Assembly (NCBI RefSeq): GCF_030687575.1
Contig: NZ_CP117439.1
Coordinates: 1,674,001 to 1,738,000 of the forward strand
Source of the DNA: Pseudomonas sp. FP2309
GTDB taxonomy: Bacteria > Pseudomonadota > Gammaproteobacteria > Pseudomonadales > Pseudomonadaceae
Length of the DNA stretch: 64,000 nucleotides
Direction: 5' to 3'
Within the stretch, counting starts at the first letter, position 1. Each line of letters opens with the position of its first letter. A program made the translations under genes and the position numbers. Of the stretch, positions 43,201 to 51,298 are shown in pieces. The notes under the pieces were generated by a model. The model was not told the DNA's origin and searched no databases. It saw only the letters and a program-made list of their open reading frames with translations.

Positions 43201-43738
43201 ACGGCAATTTGCTGCCCATCGGGAACAGGTCGATCAGCGCGCCGCGTACTGCGAACTCACCGTGCTCGTACACCGTGTCGACGCAGCGGTAGCCGCTGGC
43301 TTCCAGGCGCGTGCGCATCTGCTCCACATCGAGCTTCTGGCCGATATCCAGCACCAGGCTGCTGCCCAGCAGGAACTTGGTCGGCGCCAGGCGATGCAGG
43401 GCCGTGGTGATCGGCACCACCAGCACGCCGTGGGCCAGTTCCGGCAAGCGGTACAAGCTGGCGATGCGCTGGGAAATGATGTCCTGGTGCGGCGAGAACA
43501 GGTCGTAGGGCAGGGTTTCCCAGTCGGGAAAATGCAGCACCGGCAAATCGGGGGCGAAGAAGCTCAGCTCCTGCTCCAACCGTTCGGCGCTTTGGCTGTC
43601 GGCGGTGAGCAGCAGGGTAAAGCGCTTGGCTGCGCTGGCAGCCTCGGCGATGGCCAGGCTCAGGGCGGCACCGGGCAGGTTGCCCCAGTGCTGTTTACCT
43701 GCCGCGGCAGGGAGTAGCGGTAGACGCAGAACGGGCAC
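40289..43738 (-). CDS. mfd: Transcription-repair coupling factor Mfd
   Basis: 1149 aa from a GTG at 43738, the length expected of Mfd. It removes RNA polymerase stalled at DNA lesions and recruits UvrA. Domains in order: a UvrB-like N-terminal module, an RNA polymerase-interacting domain (VVHIDHGVGRYLGLQTLEI), and a RecG-like translocase with Walker A VCGDVGFGKTEVAMRAAF, DEEH box VIIDEEHRFGVRQKEQLK and TATPIPRTLNMA. Then come the C-terminal helicase lobe QLRGRVGRSHHQAYAYL and the TRCF domain. It is first in the operon with the csiV-like and SNF2 genes and divergent from gap. Confidence 0.97.
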   Translation of the reverse strand: MPVLRLPLLPAAAGKQHWGNLPGAALSLAIAEAASAAKRFTLLLTADSQSAERLEQELSFFAPDLPVLHFPDWETLPYDLFSPHQDIISQRIASLYRLPELAHGVLVVPITTALHRLAPTKFLLGSSLVLDIGQKLDVEQMRTRLEASGYRCVDTVYEHGEFAVRGALIDLFPMGSKLPYRIDLFDDEIETLRTFDPENQRSIDKVESIKLLPAREFPLQKDAVTRFKARFRERFDVDFRRCPIFQDLSSGITPAGIEYYLPLFFDETSTLFDYLPQDTQVFSLPGIEQAAENFWNDVRNRYEERRVDPSRPLLPPAELFLPVEDCFARLKSWPRVVASQQDVDAGSGRERFPAGSLPDLAIQAKATQPLEALSNFLGDFPGRVLFTAESAGRREVLLELLERLKLRPKTVDSWPDFVASKHRLAITIAPLDEGLLLDDPSLALIAESPLFGQRVMQRRRREKRADANNDAVIKNLTELREGAPVVHIDHGVGRYLGLQTLEIDNQAAEFLTMEYAEGAKLYVPVANLHLIARYTGSDDALAPLHRLGSETWQKAKRKAAEQVRDVAAELLDIYARRAAREGYAFADPKADYATFSAGFAFEETPDQQTTIEAVRADMLAPKPMDRLVCGDVGFGKTEVAMRAAFIAVHGGRQVAILVPTTLLAQQHYNSFRDRFADWPVTVEVMSRFKSAKEVNAAIADLAEGKIDIVIGTHKLLSDDVKIKNLGLVIIDEEHRFGVRQKEQLKALRSEVDILTLTATPIPRTLNMAVSGMRDLSIIATPPARRLSVRTFVMEQNKSTVKEALLRELLRGGQVYYLHNDVKTIEKCAADLAELVPEARIGIGHGQMRERELEQVMSDFYHKRFNVLIASTIIETGIDVPSANTIIIERADKFGLAQLHQLRGRVGRSHHQAYAYLLTPPRQQITSDAEKRLEAIANTQDLGAGFVLATNDLEIRGAGELLGDGQSGQIQAVGFTLYMEMLERAVKAIRKGEQPNLDQPLGGGPEINLRLPALIPEDYLPDVHARLILYKRIASATDEEGLKDLQVEMIDRFGLLPEPTKNLVRLTLLKLQAEQLGIKKVDAGPQGGRIEFEAQTPVDPLVLIKLIQGQPNRYKFEGATLFKFMVPMERAEERFNTLEALFERLIPKSV

Positions 43739-44093
43739 GGAAGGTTGAGCTCCAAGCGTTGCGACAAAGTCGGTAATTGTAACGGGGCAAGGTGCCGCCT
43801 GTCAGTTGCTGACTGTGCCTATTACGGTTTGCAGGAAATGTAGTGGCTAAGACAAACAATGGCGTGGTTTGGCTCAATATGTAGTGCCAAAAAGTGCGAA
43901 TGTTTTGGAGTGTTACAGACAAGTCGGCCCGTTCGCCCAACTAGTGGCCTTCTGGAACCCGCGTATTTACTGGGCTGCAGCGGGGCGCTATTTTTCAGCA
44001 AGGGCTTTTTGTTGTCTGGCGCGCATTGCGACGAGGGCAGTCGGGCGGCATAATGTAGCCCCTTTTTTCAGCCCCTACATGTGGAAGGTTCCC
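43739..44093. other. 355-bp mfd-gap divergent intergenic region
   Basis: No gene seen. ATGTAGTG occurs as a direct repeat (43838-43845 and 43879-43886), with a third related ATGTAGCC at 44053. The frame of gap is open through much of this region but lacks any ribosome site and is not expected to be coding. The gap promoter must lie here; I cannot place it confidently. Confidence 0.6.
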
Positions 44094-45542
44094 GTGACTC
44101 AGAAGCCCGACCAGTGTCTTGGTGAATGGATCGACCGTGAAGCACTCGCAGAAGCGATGATCCCGCTTATCGGTCAGCTGTACCGCAATAATAATGTGGT
44201 GAGCTCGATCTATGGCCGCAGCCTGATCAACCAGTCTGTCATCGCGATTCTCAAGGCGCACCGCTTTGCGCGCCATCGCTCCGCCGACGACAGCGAACTC
44301 TCCGTCCACGAAACATTCCCGCTGCTCAAGGCCATGAGCGAGCTCAAGCTCGGCGCGGCTTCGGTAGACCTGGGCAAGTTGGCCTATAAGTTCCGCAAGG
44401 AAGGCGCCGGCCGTAGCGCCGAGCAGTTCGTGCGTGAAGAGATGGCCGATGTGGTTGGCCAGCAAAGCGCCGCTGCCCGCAAAGGCACCGACGTTGTGCT
44501 GTACGGCTTCGGTCGTATCGGCCGCCTGCTGGCGCGCATCCTGATCGAAAAAACCGGTGGTGGCGACGGCCTGCGCCTGCGCGCCATCGTCGTGCGCAAA
44601 GGCGCCGAGAATGACCTGACCAAGCGCGCCAGCCTGTTGCGCCGTGACTCGGTACACGGTTCGTTCAATGGCACCATCACCATCGACGAAGAAAACAACA
44701 CCATCACCGCCAACGGTAACCTGATCCAGGTGATCTACGCGAAAAACCCGACCGAGGTGGATTACACCCAGTACGGCATCAAAGACGCGTTGCTGGTGGA
44801 TAACACCGGTGTATGGCGTGACGCCGAAGGCCTGGGGCAGCACCTGGCGTGCCCAGGTATCGACCGCGTTGTGCTGACCGCGCCTGGCAAAGGCAAGCTC
44901 AAGAACATCGTGCACGGTATCAACCACGGTGAAATCACCGCTGACGACAAGATCGTGTCTGCCGCTTCCTGCACCACCAACGCCATCGTGCCGGTGCTCA
45001 AGGCAGTCAATGACAAGTTCGGCATCGTCAACGGCCATGTTGAAACCGTTCACTCGTACACCAACGACCAGAACCTGATCGACAACTTCCACAAGGGCGA
45101 TCGCCGTGGCCGTAGTGCCGCGTTGAACATGGTGATCACCGAGACCGGTGCCGCCACCGCTGCCGCCAAGGCTTTGCCTGAGCTGGCCGGCAAGCTGACC
45201 GGTAACGCGATCCGTGTACCGACGCCGAACGTGTCGATGGCCATCCTCAACCTGAACCTTGAGAAAGCCGCGACCCGTGAAGAGATGAACGAGTACCTGC
45301 GCTACATGGCGCTGCACTCCGATCTGCATAAGCAAATCGACTTCGTCAATTCCCAGGAAGTGGTGTCCACCGACTTCGTCGGTTCGCGCCACGCCGGTGT
45401 GGTGGACGCCGAAGCGACCATCACCCAGGACAACCGCGTTGTGCTGTACGTGTGGTACGACAACGAGTTCGGCTACAGCTGCCAGGTGGTCCGCGTGATG
45501 GAAGACATGGCCGGGGTCAACCCGCCTGCGTTCCCGCGCTAA
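44094..45542 (+). CDS. gap: Glyceraldehyde-3-phosphate dehydrogenase with N-terminal extension
   Basis: 482 aa from the GTG at 44094 (GAAGG upstream); the frame continues upstream but only this start gives the conserved VTQKPDQCLGEWIDREAL. The first ~130 residues are a helical extension absent from ordinary GapA. The Rossmann motif VLYGFGRIGRLLARIL begins near residue 135, and the catalytic Cys is in SAASCTTNAIVPVLKAV. This long form is one of several Gap paralogues in Pseudomonas, and its preferred direction (glycolytic or gluconeogenic) cannot be read from sequence. It is monocistronic and ends at a strong terminator. Confidence 0.92.
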   Translation: MTQKPDQCLGEWIDREALAEAMIPLIGQLYRNNNVVSSIYGRSLINQSVIAILKAHRFARHRSADDSELSVHETFPLLKAMSELKLGAASVDLGKLAYKFRKEGAGRSAEQFVREEMADVVGQQSAAARKGTDVVLYGFGRIGRLLARILIEKTGGGDGLRLRAIVVRKGAENDLTKRASLLRRDSVHGSFNGTITIDEENNTITANGNLIQVIYAKNPTEVDYTQYGIKDALLVDNTGVWRDAEGLGQHLACPGIDRVVLTAPGKGKLKNIVHGINHGEITADDKIVSAASCTTNAIVPVLKAVNDKFGIVNGHVETVHSYTNDQNLIDNFHKGDRRGRSAALNMVITETGAATAAAKALPELAGKLTGNAIRVPTPNVSMAILNLNLEKAATREEMNEYLRYMALHSDLHKQIDFVNSQEVVSTDFVGSRHAGVVDAEATITQDNRVVLYVWYDNEFGYSCQVVRVMEDMAGVNPPAFPR

Positions 45543-45558
45543 GCCTGAGTGTTGAATG

Positions 45559-45587
45559 AAAAAGCCCCGACTGGTTCGGGGCTTTTT
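45559..45587. terminator. Bidirectional terminator after gap
   Basis: AAAAAGCCCCGA / TCGGGGCTTTTT perfect arms with a CTGGT loop. Confidence 0.92.
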
Positions 45588-45619
45588 CATGGCTGTGGTT
45601 TGTGGTGACTATATTCAAA

Positions 45620-45650
45620 TGGGGGAGGGAGCTTGCCCCCCGATAGCGGT
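45620..45650. repeat. REP-type sequence
   Basis: GGGGGAGGGAGCTTGCCCCCC followed by GATAGCGGT, combining both REP cores of this window, between gap and the convergent chalcone isomerase-like gene. (First 20 bases form the stem.). Confidence 0.6.
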
Positions 45651-45665
45651 AGTTCAGCCGACGCA

Positions 45666-46199
45666 TCAATTGAGCAACTGCCCACGCAAGCTGTCCGACA
45701 GCCCCTTGGGCGCCAGCCAGATTCCCATGTAGGCCTTCGCCAGCTCCACATCGGGGCTGCTGAACACCACTTGCCCATTGATCTCCAGGTTCAAGCCGCG
45801 TCCCGGGCGAAAATCCAGGGCATAGCGATCACCGCTGCGGATATTGCGAAAGCGTGCATGCAGTTGATCCAGTTCGGGCTTCAACCGGGCGCTGGCTTGC
45901 TGGCGCTCCAGTGTAGCCGTGGCGGCCTTGATCACATCCTTGCGGTCGATGTCGCGAAAGTAGTACAGCACCAGGCGCAGGTCCTGTTGTTGTGCCCAGG
46001 CCTGCCTGGCGCTTGCCTCTTGAGGGGCGTACAGACCGGCTGCATAAACATCGGTCCACAGATAGTTGAGCACCGCCTGGTTTTTCAGGGCCAGGCTCTC
46101 GAAACGCGCCGGGAAATCAGCCTGTTTGAGTCGGTCGGCCTCATTGGCGTGGGCTGTGATCGATAGCATCAGCATTAAACACACAAAGAGTTGTCGCAT
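45666..46199 (-). CDS. Periplasmic chalcone isomerase-like protein
   Basis: 177 aa with a signal peptide (MRQLFVCLMLMLSITAHANE, cut after AHA) and AGGACG before the ATG. The mature part matches the bacterial chalcone isomerase-like fold: YLWTDVYAAGLYAPQ, LRLVLYYFRDIDRKDVIKAA and MGIWLAPKGLSDSLRGQLL. Plant-type isomerisation is not implied; bacterial members are periplasmic and of unknown role. It is monocistronic. Confidence 0.85.
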   Translation of the reverse strand: MRQLFVCLMLMLSITAHANEADRLKQADFPARFESLALKNQAVLNYLWTDVYAAGLYAPQEASARQAWAQQQDLRLVLYYFRDIDRKDVIKAATATLERQQASARLKPELDQLHARFRNIRSGDRYALDFRPGRGLNLEINGQVVFSSPDVELAKAYMGIWLAPKGLSDSLRGQLLN

Positions 46200-46413
46200 A
46201 ATGGCTCGTCCTGAAATCGGTGCTGATTTGCGTCATGTAGTATGGCAGGACTGGCCTACGACGCGACCAAGGGTTAATGTGCGCGGCGTTGAGCCTTATA
46301 TAGACTGTGCCCCGGTTCACACACTTGAGCCAAATTGTCCTTCATGACCGCTGGCCGCGGCATGATTTAGCCAGGCGTCCAACCGTACGCCTGGCCTGTT
46401 CTGAGGAGTACGC

Positions 46414-47808
46414 ATGGCTGTCTACAACTACGACGTGGTGGTACTGGGTTCCGGCCCGGCTGGAGAAGGTGCGGCAATGAACGCCGCCAAAGCGGGGCGC
46501 AAGGTGGCGATGGTCGATAGCCGTCGCCAGGTCGGCGGTAACTGCACCCACCTGGGTACCATCCCGTCCAAGGCCCTGCGTCACTCGGTCCGCCAGATCA
46601 TGCAGTTCAATACCAACCCGATGTTCCGGGCCATTGGTGAGCCGCGCTGGTTCTCGTTCCCGGATGTGCTCAAGAGCGCCGAGAAAGTCATTGCCAAGCA
46701 AGTGGCGTCGCGCACCGGTTATTACGCGCGTAACCGCGTCGATCTGTTCTTCGGTACCGGCAGCTTTGCAGACGAGCAAACCATTGAAGTGGTGTGCTCC
46801 AACGGCGTGGTCGAGAAGCTGGTGGCCAAGCACATCATCATCGCCACCGGTTCGCGCCCGTATCGTCCGGCGGACATCGATTTCCACCACCCGCGCATCT
46901 ACGATAGCGATACCATCCTGAGCCTGGGCCACACCCCGCGCAAACTGATCATCTACGGCGCCGGCGTGATCGGCTGTGAATACGCCTCGATCTTCAGCGG
47001 CCTGGGGGTGCTGGTGGAGCTGGTGGACAACCGCGACCAGTTGCTGAGCTTCCTCGACTCGGAGATCTCCCAGGCGCTGAGCTACCACTTCAGCAACAAC
47101 AACATCACCGTGCGCCATAACGAAGAGTACGAGCGGGTCGAAGGCCTGGACAACGGGGTGATCCTGCACCTCAAGTCCGGCAAGAAGATCAAGGCCGACG
47201 CCTTGCTGTGGTGCAATGGCCGTACCGGCAACACCGACAAGCTGGGCATGGAAAACATCGGGGTCAAGGTCAACAGCCGTGGCCAGATCGAAGTGGACGA
47301 AAACTACCGCACCTGCGTACCGAACATCTACGGCGCCGGTGATGTGATCGGCTGGCCAAGCCTGGCCAGTGCCGCCCACGACCAGGGGCGTTCGGCCGCC
47401 GGCAGCATCGTCGACAACGGCAGCTGGCGCTACGTGAACGACGTGCCGACCGGGATCTACACGATTCCCGAGATCAGCTCGATCGGTAAGAACGAACACG
47501 AACTGACCAAGGCCAAGGTGCCTTACGAAGTGGGCAAGGCGTTCTTCAAGAGCATGGCGCGCGCGCAGATCGCCGGTGAGCCGCAAGGCATGCTGAAGAT
47601 CCTGTTCCATCGCGAAACCCTGGAAGTCCTCGGCGTGCATTGCTTCGGCTACCAGGCGTCGGAGATCGTGCACATCGGCCAGGCGATCATGAACCAGCCG
47701 GGTGAGCAAAATACCCTCAAGTATTTTGTGAACACCACGTTCAACTACCCGACCATGGCGGAAGCCTATCGGGTAGCGGCCTACGACGGCCTCAACCGGC
47801 TTTTTTGA
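46414..47808 (+). CDS. sthA: Soluble pyridine nucleotide transhydrogenase
   Basis: 464 aa, TGAGGAG before the ATG. This FAD flavoprotein balances NADPH and NADH in the cytoplasm. The FAD motif is [20 protein letters not shown] and the NAD motif [16 protein letters not shown]. The region [16 protein letters not shown] has a single Cys instead of the disulfide of lipoamide dehydrogenase, as is normal for SthA. The C-terminal dimerisation domain ends [17 protein letters not shown]. Confidence 0.95.
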   Translation: MAVYNYDVVVLGSGPAGEGAAMNAAKAGRKVAMVDSRRQVGGNCTHLGTIPSKALRHSVRQIMQFNTNPMFRAIGEPRWFSFPDVLKSAEKVIAKQVASRTGYYARNRVDLFFGTGSFADEQTIEVVCSNGVVEKLVAKHIIIATGSRPYRPADIDFHHPRIYDSDTILSLGHTPRKLIIYGAGVIGCEYASIFSGLGVLVELVDNRDQLLSFLDSEISQALSYHFSNNNITVRHNEEYERVEGLDNGVILHLKSGKKIKADALLWCNGRTGNTDKLGMENIGVKVNSRGQIEVDENYRTCVPNIYGAGDVIGWPSLASAAHDQGRSAAGSIVDNGSWRYVNDVPTGIYTIPEISSIGKNEHELTKAKVPYEVGKAFFKSMARAQIAGEPQGMLKILFHRETLEVLGVHCFGYQASEIVHIGQAIMNQPGEQNTLKYFVNTTFNYPTMAEAYRVAAYDGLNRLF

Positions 47809-47814
47809 GCGGCT

Positions 47815-47839
47815 CCGGCCGGTGGCCTGAGCCGGCCGG
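47815..47839. terminator. GC-rich stem between sthA and the phosphodiesterase gene
   Basis: CCGGCCGG / CCGGCCGG (self-complementary arms) with a 9-nt loop and no T-run. A possible weak bidirectional terminator. Confidence 0.4.
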
Positions 47840-47850
47840 GGAGACCGATT

Positions 47851-48573
47851 TCAGTAATTCTCGAGGGTGGCAGTGGCCAAACCGGGAAAGTCTGTAATCA
47901 GGCTATCTACGCCGAAGTCGGCGAGCCTGCGCATCAGCGCAGGTTCGTTGACCGTCCACACGGACACGTGCAAGCCCTGACGCTGGGCCTTTTCCAGGCG
48001 CTCAGGGGTGCACAACGTCCAGTTCAGCGCCAGGTACTCACAGCCATAGTTCTGCGCGACCTTCAACGGGTCGAGCCAGGCGTATTCGGCGACGAGGCCG
48101 CGTGACAGGTCCGGGGTAAGCTCAACGGCCGCTTTCAACACCTCGCGCGAGCTTGAAGTCACGGTGACCTTGTCCATCAGGCCAAACCGTACCGCCATCT
48201 CGCGGATTGCCAGCACGGTGGTCGCTGCGCGGGTGCGCGACGCACTTTTGACTTCCAGTTGCCAGTGATCGAAATCGCACTGCTCGAACAGTGCTTCCAG
48301 GCGTGGGATCGGGCACGGCTTGACCCAGCCCGGGCCGCCTTTACGGGCGTCCATCTTCATAAGGTCGGCCGCCGAATACTCGACGACTTTGCCGCGTCGG
48401 TCGGTGGTGCGTTTGAGGGTCGGGTCATGGATGACCATCAGTTCGCCGTCCATGGACAGGTGCAAATCCAATTCGCAGCGGCGTACACCGTGCTTGAGGC
48501 ATTCCTGAAAGCTGGTCAGGGTGTTTTCCGGTGCTTCGCCTTTGGCACCGCGGTGGCCATAAATCAGGGTCAC
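47851..48573 (-). CDS. Glycerophosphodiester phosphodiesterase
   Basis: 240 aa from the GTG at 48573, with TAGGAG 5 nt upstream, which gives the classical start VTLIYGHRGAKGEAPENTL; the frame is open 14 codons further. Motifs are HRG...E, RCELDLHLSMDGELMVIHDP with its metal-binding and catalytic His, and VNEPALMRRLADFGVDSLIT. It lacks a signal peptide, so it is the cytosolic UgpQ-type enzyme that hydrolyses glycerophosphodiesters to glycerol-3-phosphate. Confidence 0.92.
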   Translation of the reverse strand: MTLIYGHRGAKGEAPENTLTSFQECLKHGVRRCELDLHLSMDGELMVIHDPTLKRTTDRRGKVVEYSAADLMKMDARKGGPGWVKPCPIPRLEALFEQCDFDHWQLEVKSASRTRAATTVLAIREMAVRFGLMDKVTVTSSSREVLKAAVELTPDLSRGLVAEYAWLDPLKVAQNYGCEYLALNWTLCTPERLEKAQRQGLHVSVWTVNEPALMRRLADFGVDSLITDFPGLATATLENY

Positions 48574-48617
48574 AGTTGCTCCTATGCGCCAGGGTGTCCG
48601 GCGGGATGAATACAAAA

Positions 48618-49202
48618 TCAGATGTCTTGGGCGTCGCTCTGTTCCCGCGCCAGGCGCCGTTCCTGGGCTTGTTTTTGCAGGATGTAGCGCGCCAGCAACT
48701 GGCGCTGGGCATCGGTCATGGCTTCGAACTCGGTGCCGATCTCAAACCCGCTGCCCTTGGGGTCGCAATGGGTCACCCGTGCGCGCAGTAACAGGCCGAG
48801 CGCCTGGGGCATCAATACCAGTTTGACGGCCAGGTGCGCGCCGGTGGCCAGTGGGGCGGGGTGTTGGAAGTCGATACCGCCCTCGGAAATGATCACTGGC
48901 TGCGGGGCGCCGACTTCGTCCAGCAGGCCCCGGGCCATGATCTGGCTGAGCAAATCCAGGCGTTTGTTCTGTACGCGCAGGAACGCCGCAAGGGTGCGAT
49001 CCTTCTCGCTGAGCTGGCGCAGCAGGTGCTGGGCTTCGAATTCGCTGAGGTGCAGTTCGCTGAGCAGGTTGAACAGCGGCGAATCATCCAGCAACACTTC
49101 TTTGCTCGCTGCTTCGGGGACAGACAGGCTTTTGATTTGGAGTGCGATCATGTCGTCGATACGGTAGTATTCGCGGCGCTCTTCTTCATCTAATGTCGAC
49201 AT
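48618..49202 (-). CDS. PilZ domain protein (PA2989-like position)
   Basis: 194 aa. The N-terminus has RREYYRIDD, a possible RxxxR c-di-GMP motif, followed by a helical segment. The C-terminal half has PilZ-like strands, but the (D/N)xSxxG motif reads IISEGGIDF, with Ile in the acidic position. c-di-GMP binding may thus be weak or altered. It sits between the phosphodiesterase and lolC; the neighbours are not known to be c-di-GMP targets. Confidence 0.82.
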   Translation of the reverse strand: MSTLDEEERREYYRIDDMIALQIKSLSVPEAASKEVLLDDSPLFNLLSELHLSEFEAQHLLRQLSEKDRTLAAFLRVQNKRLDLLSQIMARGLLDEVGAPQPVIISEGGIDFQHPAPLATGAHLAVKLVLMPQALGLLLRARVTHCDPKGSGFEIGTEFEAMTDAQRQLLARYILQKQAQERRLAREQSDAQDI

Positions 49203-49296
49203 GGCGAACCCCAGGTAACGGTAATGGTCTGAGTGTAAAGCTGCTTACCAGACCCCGCCACCGGGACGTCTTCTTTTCCTCCGAACAAGCCCCGAC

Positions 49297-50547
49297 ATGT
49301 TCAGACCTCTCTTCGTATTTATCGGCACGCGTTATACCCGTGCAAAGCGTCGCAATCATTTTGTGTCGTTCATTTCCTTGACCTCGATGATCGGGCTCGC
49401 CTTGGGCGTGGTCGTGATGATTGTGGTGCTCTCGGTGATGAACGGCTTCGATCATGAGATGCGCACCCGCGTGCTGGGCATGGTGCCCCACGCGACCATC
49501 GAGGGCGATGCGCCGATCAGTGACTGGCAAAGCCTGGCCGACAAGGTCAGGCAGAACCCCAAGGTGCTGGCCGTTGCGCCGTTTACCCAGATGCAGGGGC
49601 TGCTGACCCACGACGGCAAGGTGCAGAAAATCCTGCTCAATGCCATCGACCCGCCCCAGGAACGCAAGGTGTCGATCATCGACAAGTTCATGCTGCAGGG
49701 CAAACTCGACGACCTGGCGCCCGGCGACTTTGGCATCGTGATCGGCGACAAGGCCGCAGCCAAGCTCGGTGTGGGCCTGGGCGATAAGCTCACCTTCGTC
49801 GCACCGGAAGTCACCGTGACCCCGGCCGGCATGTTCCCGCGCATGAAGCGCTTTACCGTGGTCGGCACCTTCCACGTCGGCGCCGGCGAGATCGACGGCT
49901 ACCTGGGCCTGACGAACCTCACCGACCTGGCCCGCCTGCACCGCTGGCAGCCAGACCAGGTGCAGGGCCTGCGGCTGAAGTTCAACGACCTGTTCGACGC
50001 CCCGCGCGGCGCCTGGGAGATCGCTCAGCAGTTGGGCGAGAGCCAGTACTACGCCCGCGACTGGACCCGCACCCACGGCAACCTGTACCAGGCCATCCGC
50101 ATGGAAAAAGCCATGATCGGCCTGCTATTGCTGCTGATCGTTGCGGTGGCCGCGTTCAACATCATCTCCACGTTGGTAATGGTGGTGAATGACAAGAAAG
50201 GCGACATCGCCATCCTGCGTACCCTGGGCGCCACGCCGGGCCAGATCATGGCGATCTTTATGGTGCAGGGCACGGTGATCGGCGTGGTCGGCACCTTGAT
50301 CGGCACCGCCGTGGGCATTCTGGCCGCGCTGAACGTCAGCGCCGCCATCGCCCTGCTCGAAAAGGTGATCGGCCACAAGTTTCTCAACGCCGACGTCTAC
50401 TTCATCGACTACTTGCCGTCCCAGGTTCAGGCCCAGGATGTGTTGATGGTGGGCGGCGCTGCGTTGCTCCTGAGTTTCCTTGCCACCCTGTATCCAGCCT
50501 GGCGCGCGGCACGTACCCAGCCAGCACAGGCCTTACGTTATGAGTGA
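49297..50547 (+). CDS. lolC: Lipoprotein-releasing ABC transporter permease LolC
   Basis: 416 aa. It begins [20 protein letters not shown], an N-terminal membrane span follows, then a large periplasmic domain (residues about 50-265), then three spans ([20 protein letters not shown] first). With LolD and LolE it extracts lipoproteins from the inner membrane for LolA. It closely resembles LolE 2 kb downstream. Its stop overlaps the lolD start by 8 nt (ATGAGTGA). Confidence 0.93.
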   Translation: MFRPLFVFIGTRYTRAKRRNHFVSFISLTSMIGLALGVVVMIVVLSVMNGFDHEMRTRVLGMVPHATIEGDAPISDWQSLADKVRQNPKVLAVAPFTQMQGLLTHDGKVQKILLNAIDPPQERKVSIIDKFMLQGKLDDLAPGDFGIVIGDKAAAKLGVGLGDKLTFVAPEVTVTPAGMFPRMKRFTVVGTFHVGAGEIDGYLGLTNLTDLARLHRWQPDQVQGLRLKFNDLFDAPRGAWEIAQQLGESQYYARDWTRTHGNLYQAIRMEKAMIGLLLLLIVAVAAFNIISTLVMVVNDKKGDIAILRTLGATPGQIMAIFMVQGTVIGVVGTLIGTAVGILAALNVSAAIALLEKVIGHKFLNADVYFIDYLPSQVQAQDVLMVGGAALLLSFLATLYPAWRAARTQPAQALRYE

Positions 50548-51238
50548 ATCGGGCATGAGTGAAAAAGCAATCCTGAGCTGCCGCAACCTGGGCAAATCCT
50601 ACGAGGAAGGTCCGGAGTCGGTGGTGGTGTTGTCAAACCTTCAGCTGGAATTGCACCCCGGCGAGCGCGTGGCGATCGTCGGCAGTTCCGGTTCCGGCAA
50701 AAGTACCTTGTTGAACCTGCTGGGCGGCCTCGATACGCCGTCCCAGGGCAGCGTGTGGCTGGCGGGCGAAGAACTCTCGGCTCTGGGCGAAAAGGCCCGT
50801 GGCCAGTTGCGGAACCGCTCGTTGGGCTTCGTGTACCAGTTTCACCATCTGCTGCCGGAATTCACCGCGCTGGAAAACGTATGCATGCCGTTGTTGATCG
50901 GCAAGACCGCGATTCCGGAGGCGCGCCAGCGTGCCAAGGCGTTGCTCGAGCGCGTCGGCCTGGGCCATCGTCTGGAACACAAACCGGCCGAACTGTCCGG
51001 TGGTGAACGCCAGCGCGTGGCGATCGCCCGCGCCCTGGTGAACAACCCTGGCCTGGTGATGCTCGATGAGCCGACCGGCAACCTCGACTCGCACACAGCC
51101 CAGGGCATCAAGGATTTGATGCTGGAACTGAGCACCCAGATGCGCACCGCGTTCCTGGTGGTGACCCATGACATGAGCATGGCCCGGCAGATGGACCGCG
51201 TGCTGCACTTGCAGGAAGGTCATCTGGTCGCCATCTGA
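50540..51238 (+). CDS. lolD: Lipoprotein-releasing system ATPase LolD
   Basis: 232 aa from ATG 50540, overlapping the end of lolC; a second ATG at 50555 (MSEKAILSC) is an equally credible start. Motifs: Walker [20 protein letters not shown]-loop [17 protein letters not shown] (with the LolD-characteristic [10 protein letters not shown]), signature [16 protein letters not shown], Walker [13 protein letters not shown] and VVTHD. It powers lipoprotein release with LolC and LolE. A terminator follows before lolE. Confidence 0.95.
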   Translation: MSESGMSEKAILSCRNLGKSYEEGPESVVVLSNLQLELHPGERVAIVGSSGSGKSTLLNLLGGLDTPSQGSVWLAGEELSALGEKARGQLRNRSLGFVYQFHHLLPEFTALENVCMPLLIGKTAIPEARQRAKALLERVGLGHRLEHKPAELSGGERQRVAIARALVNNPGLVMLDEPTGNLDSHTAQGIKDLMLELSTQMRTAFLVVTHDMSMARQMDRVLHLQEGHLVAI

Positions 51239-51246
51239 CCCGTTTC

Positions 51247-51275
51247 AAGCCCGGCGCCTGGCGTCGGGCTTTTTC
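51247..51275 (+). terminator. Intrinsic terminator between lolD and lolE
   Basis: AAGCCCG / CGGGCTT outer stem with an inner CGCC/GGCG stem, then TTTTTC. It lies inside the lol cluster. Confidence 0.8.
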
Positions 51276-51298
51276 AATTTTTCAGGCGGTGCACGCGA

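Noticed and set aside
43869..44093. Upstream extension of gap
   Set aside because: Open frame without ribosome site and not consistent with the family start VTQKPDQCLG.
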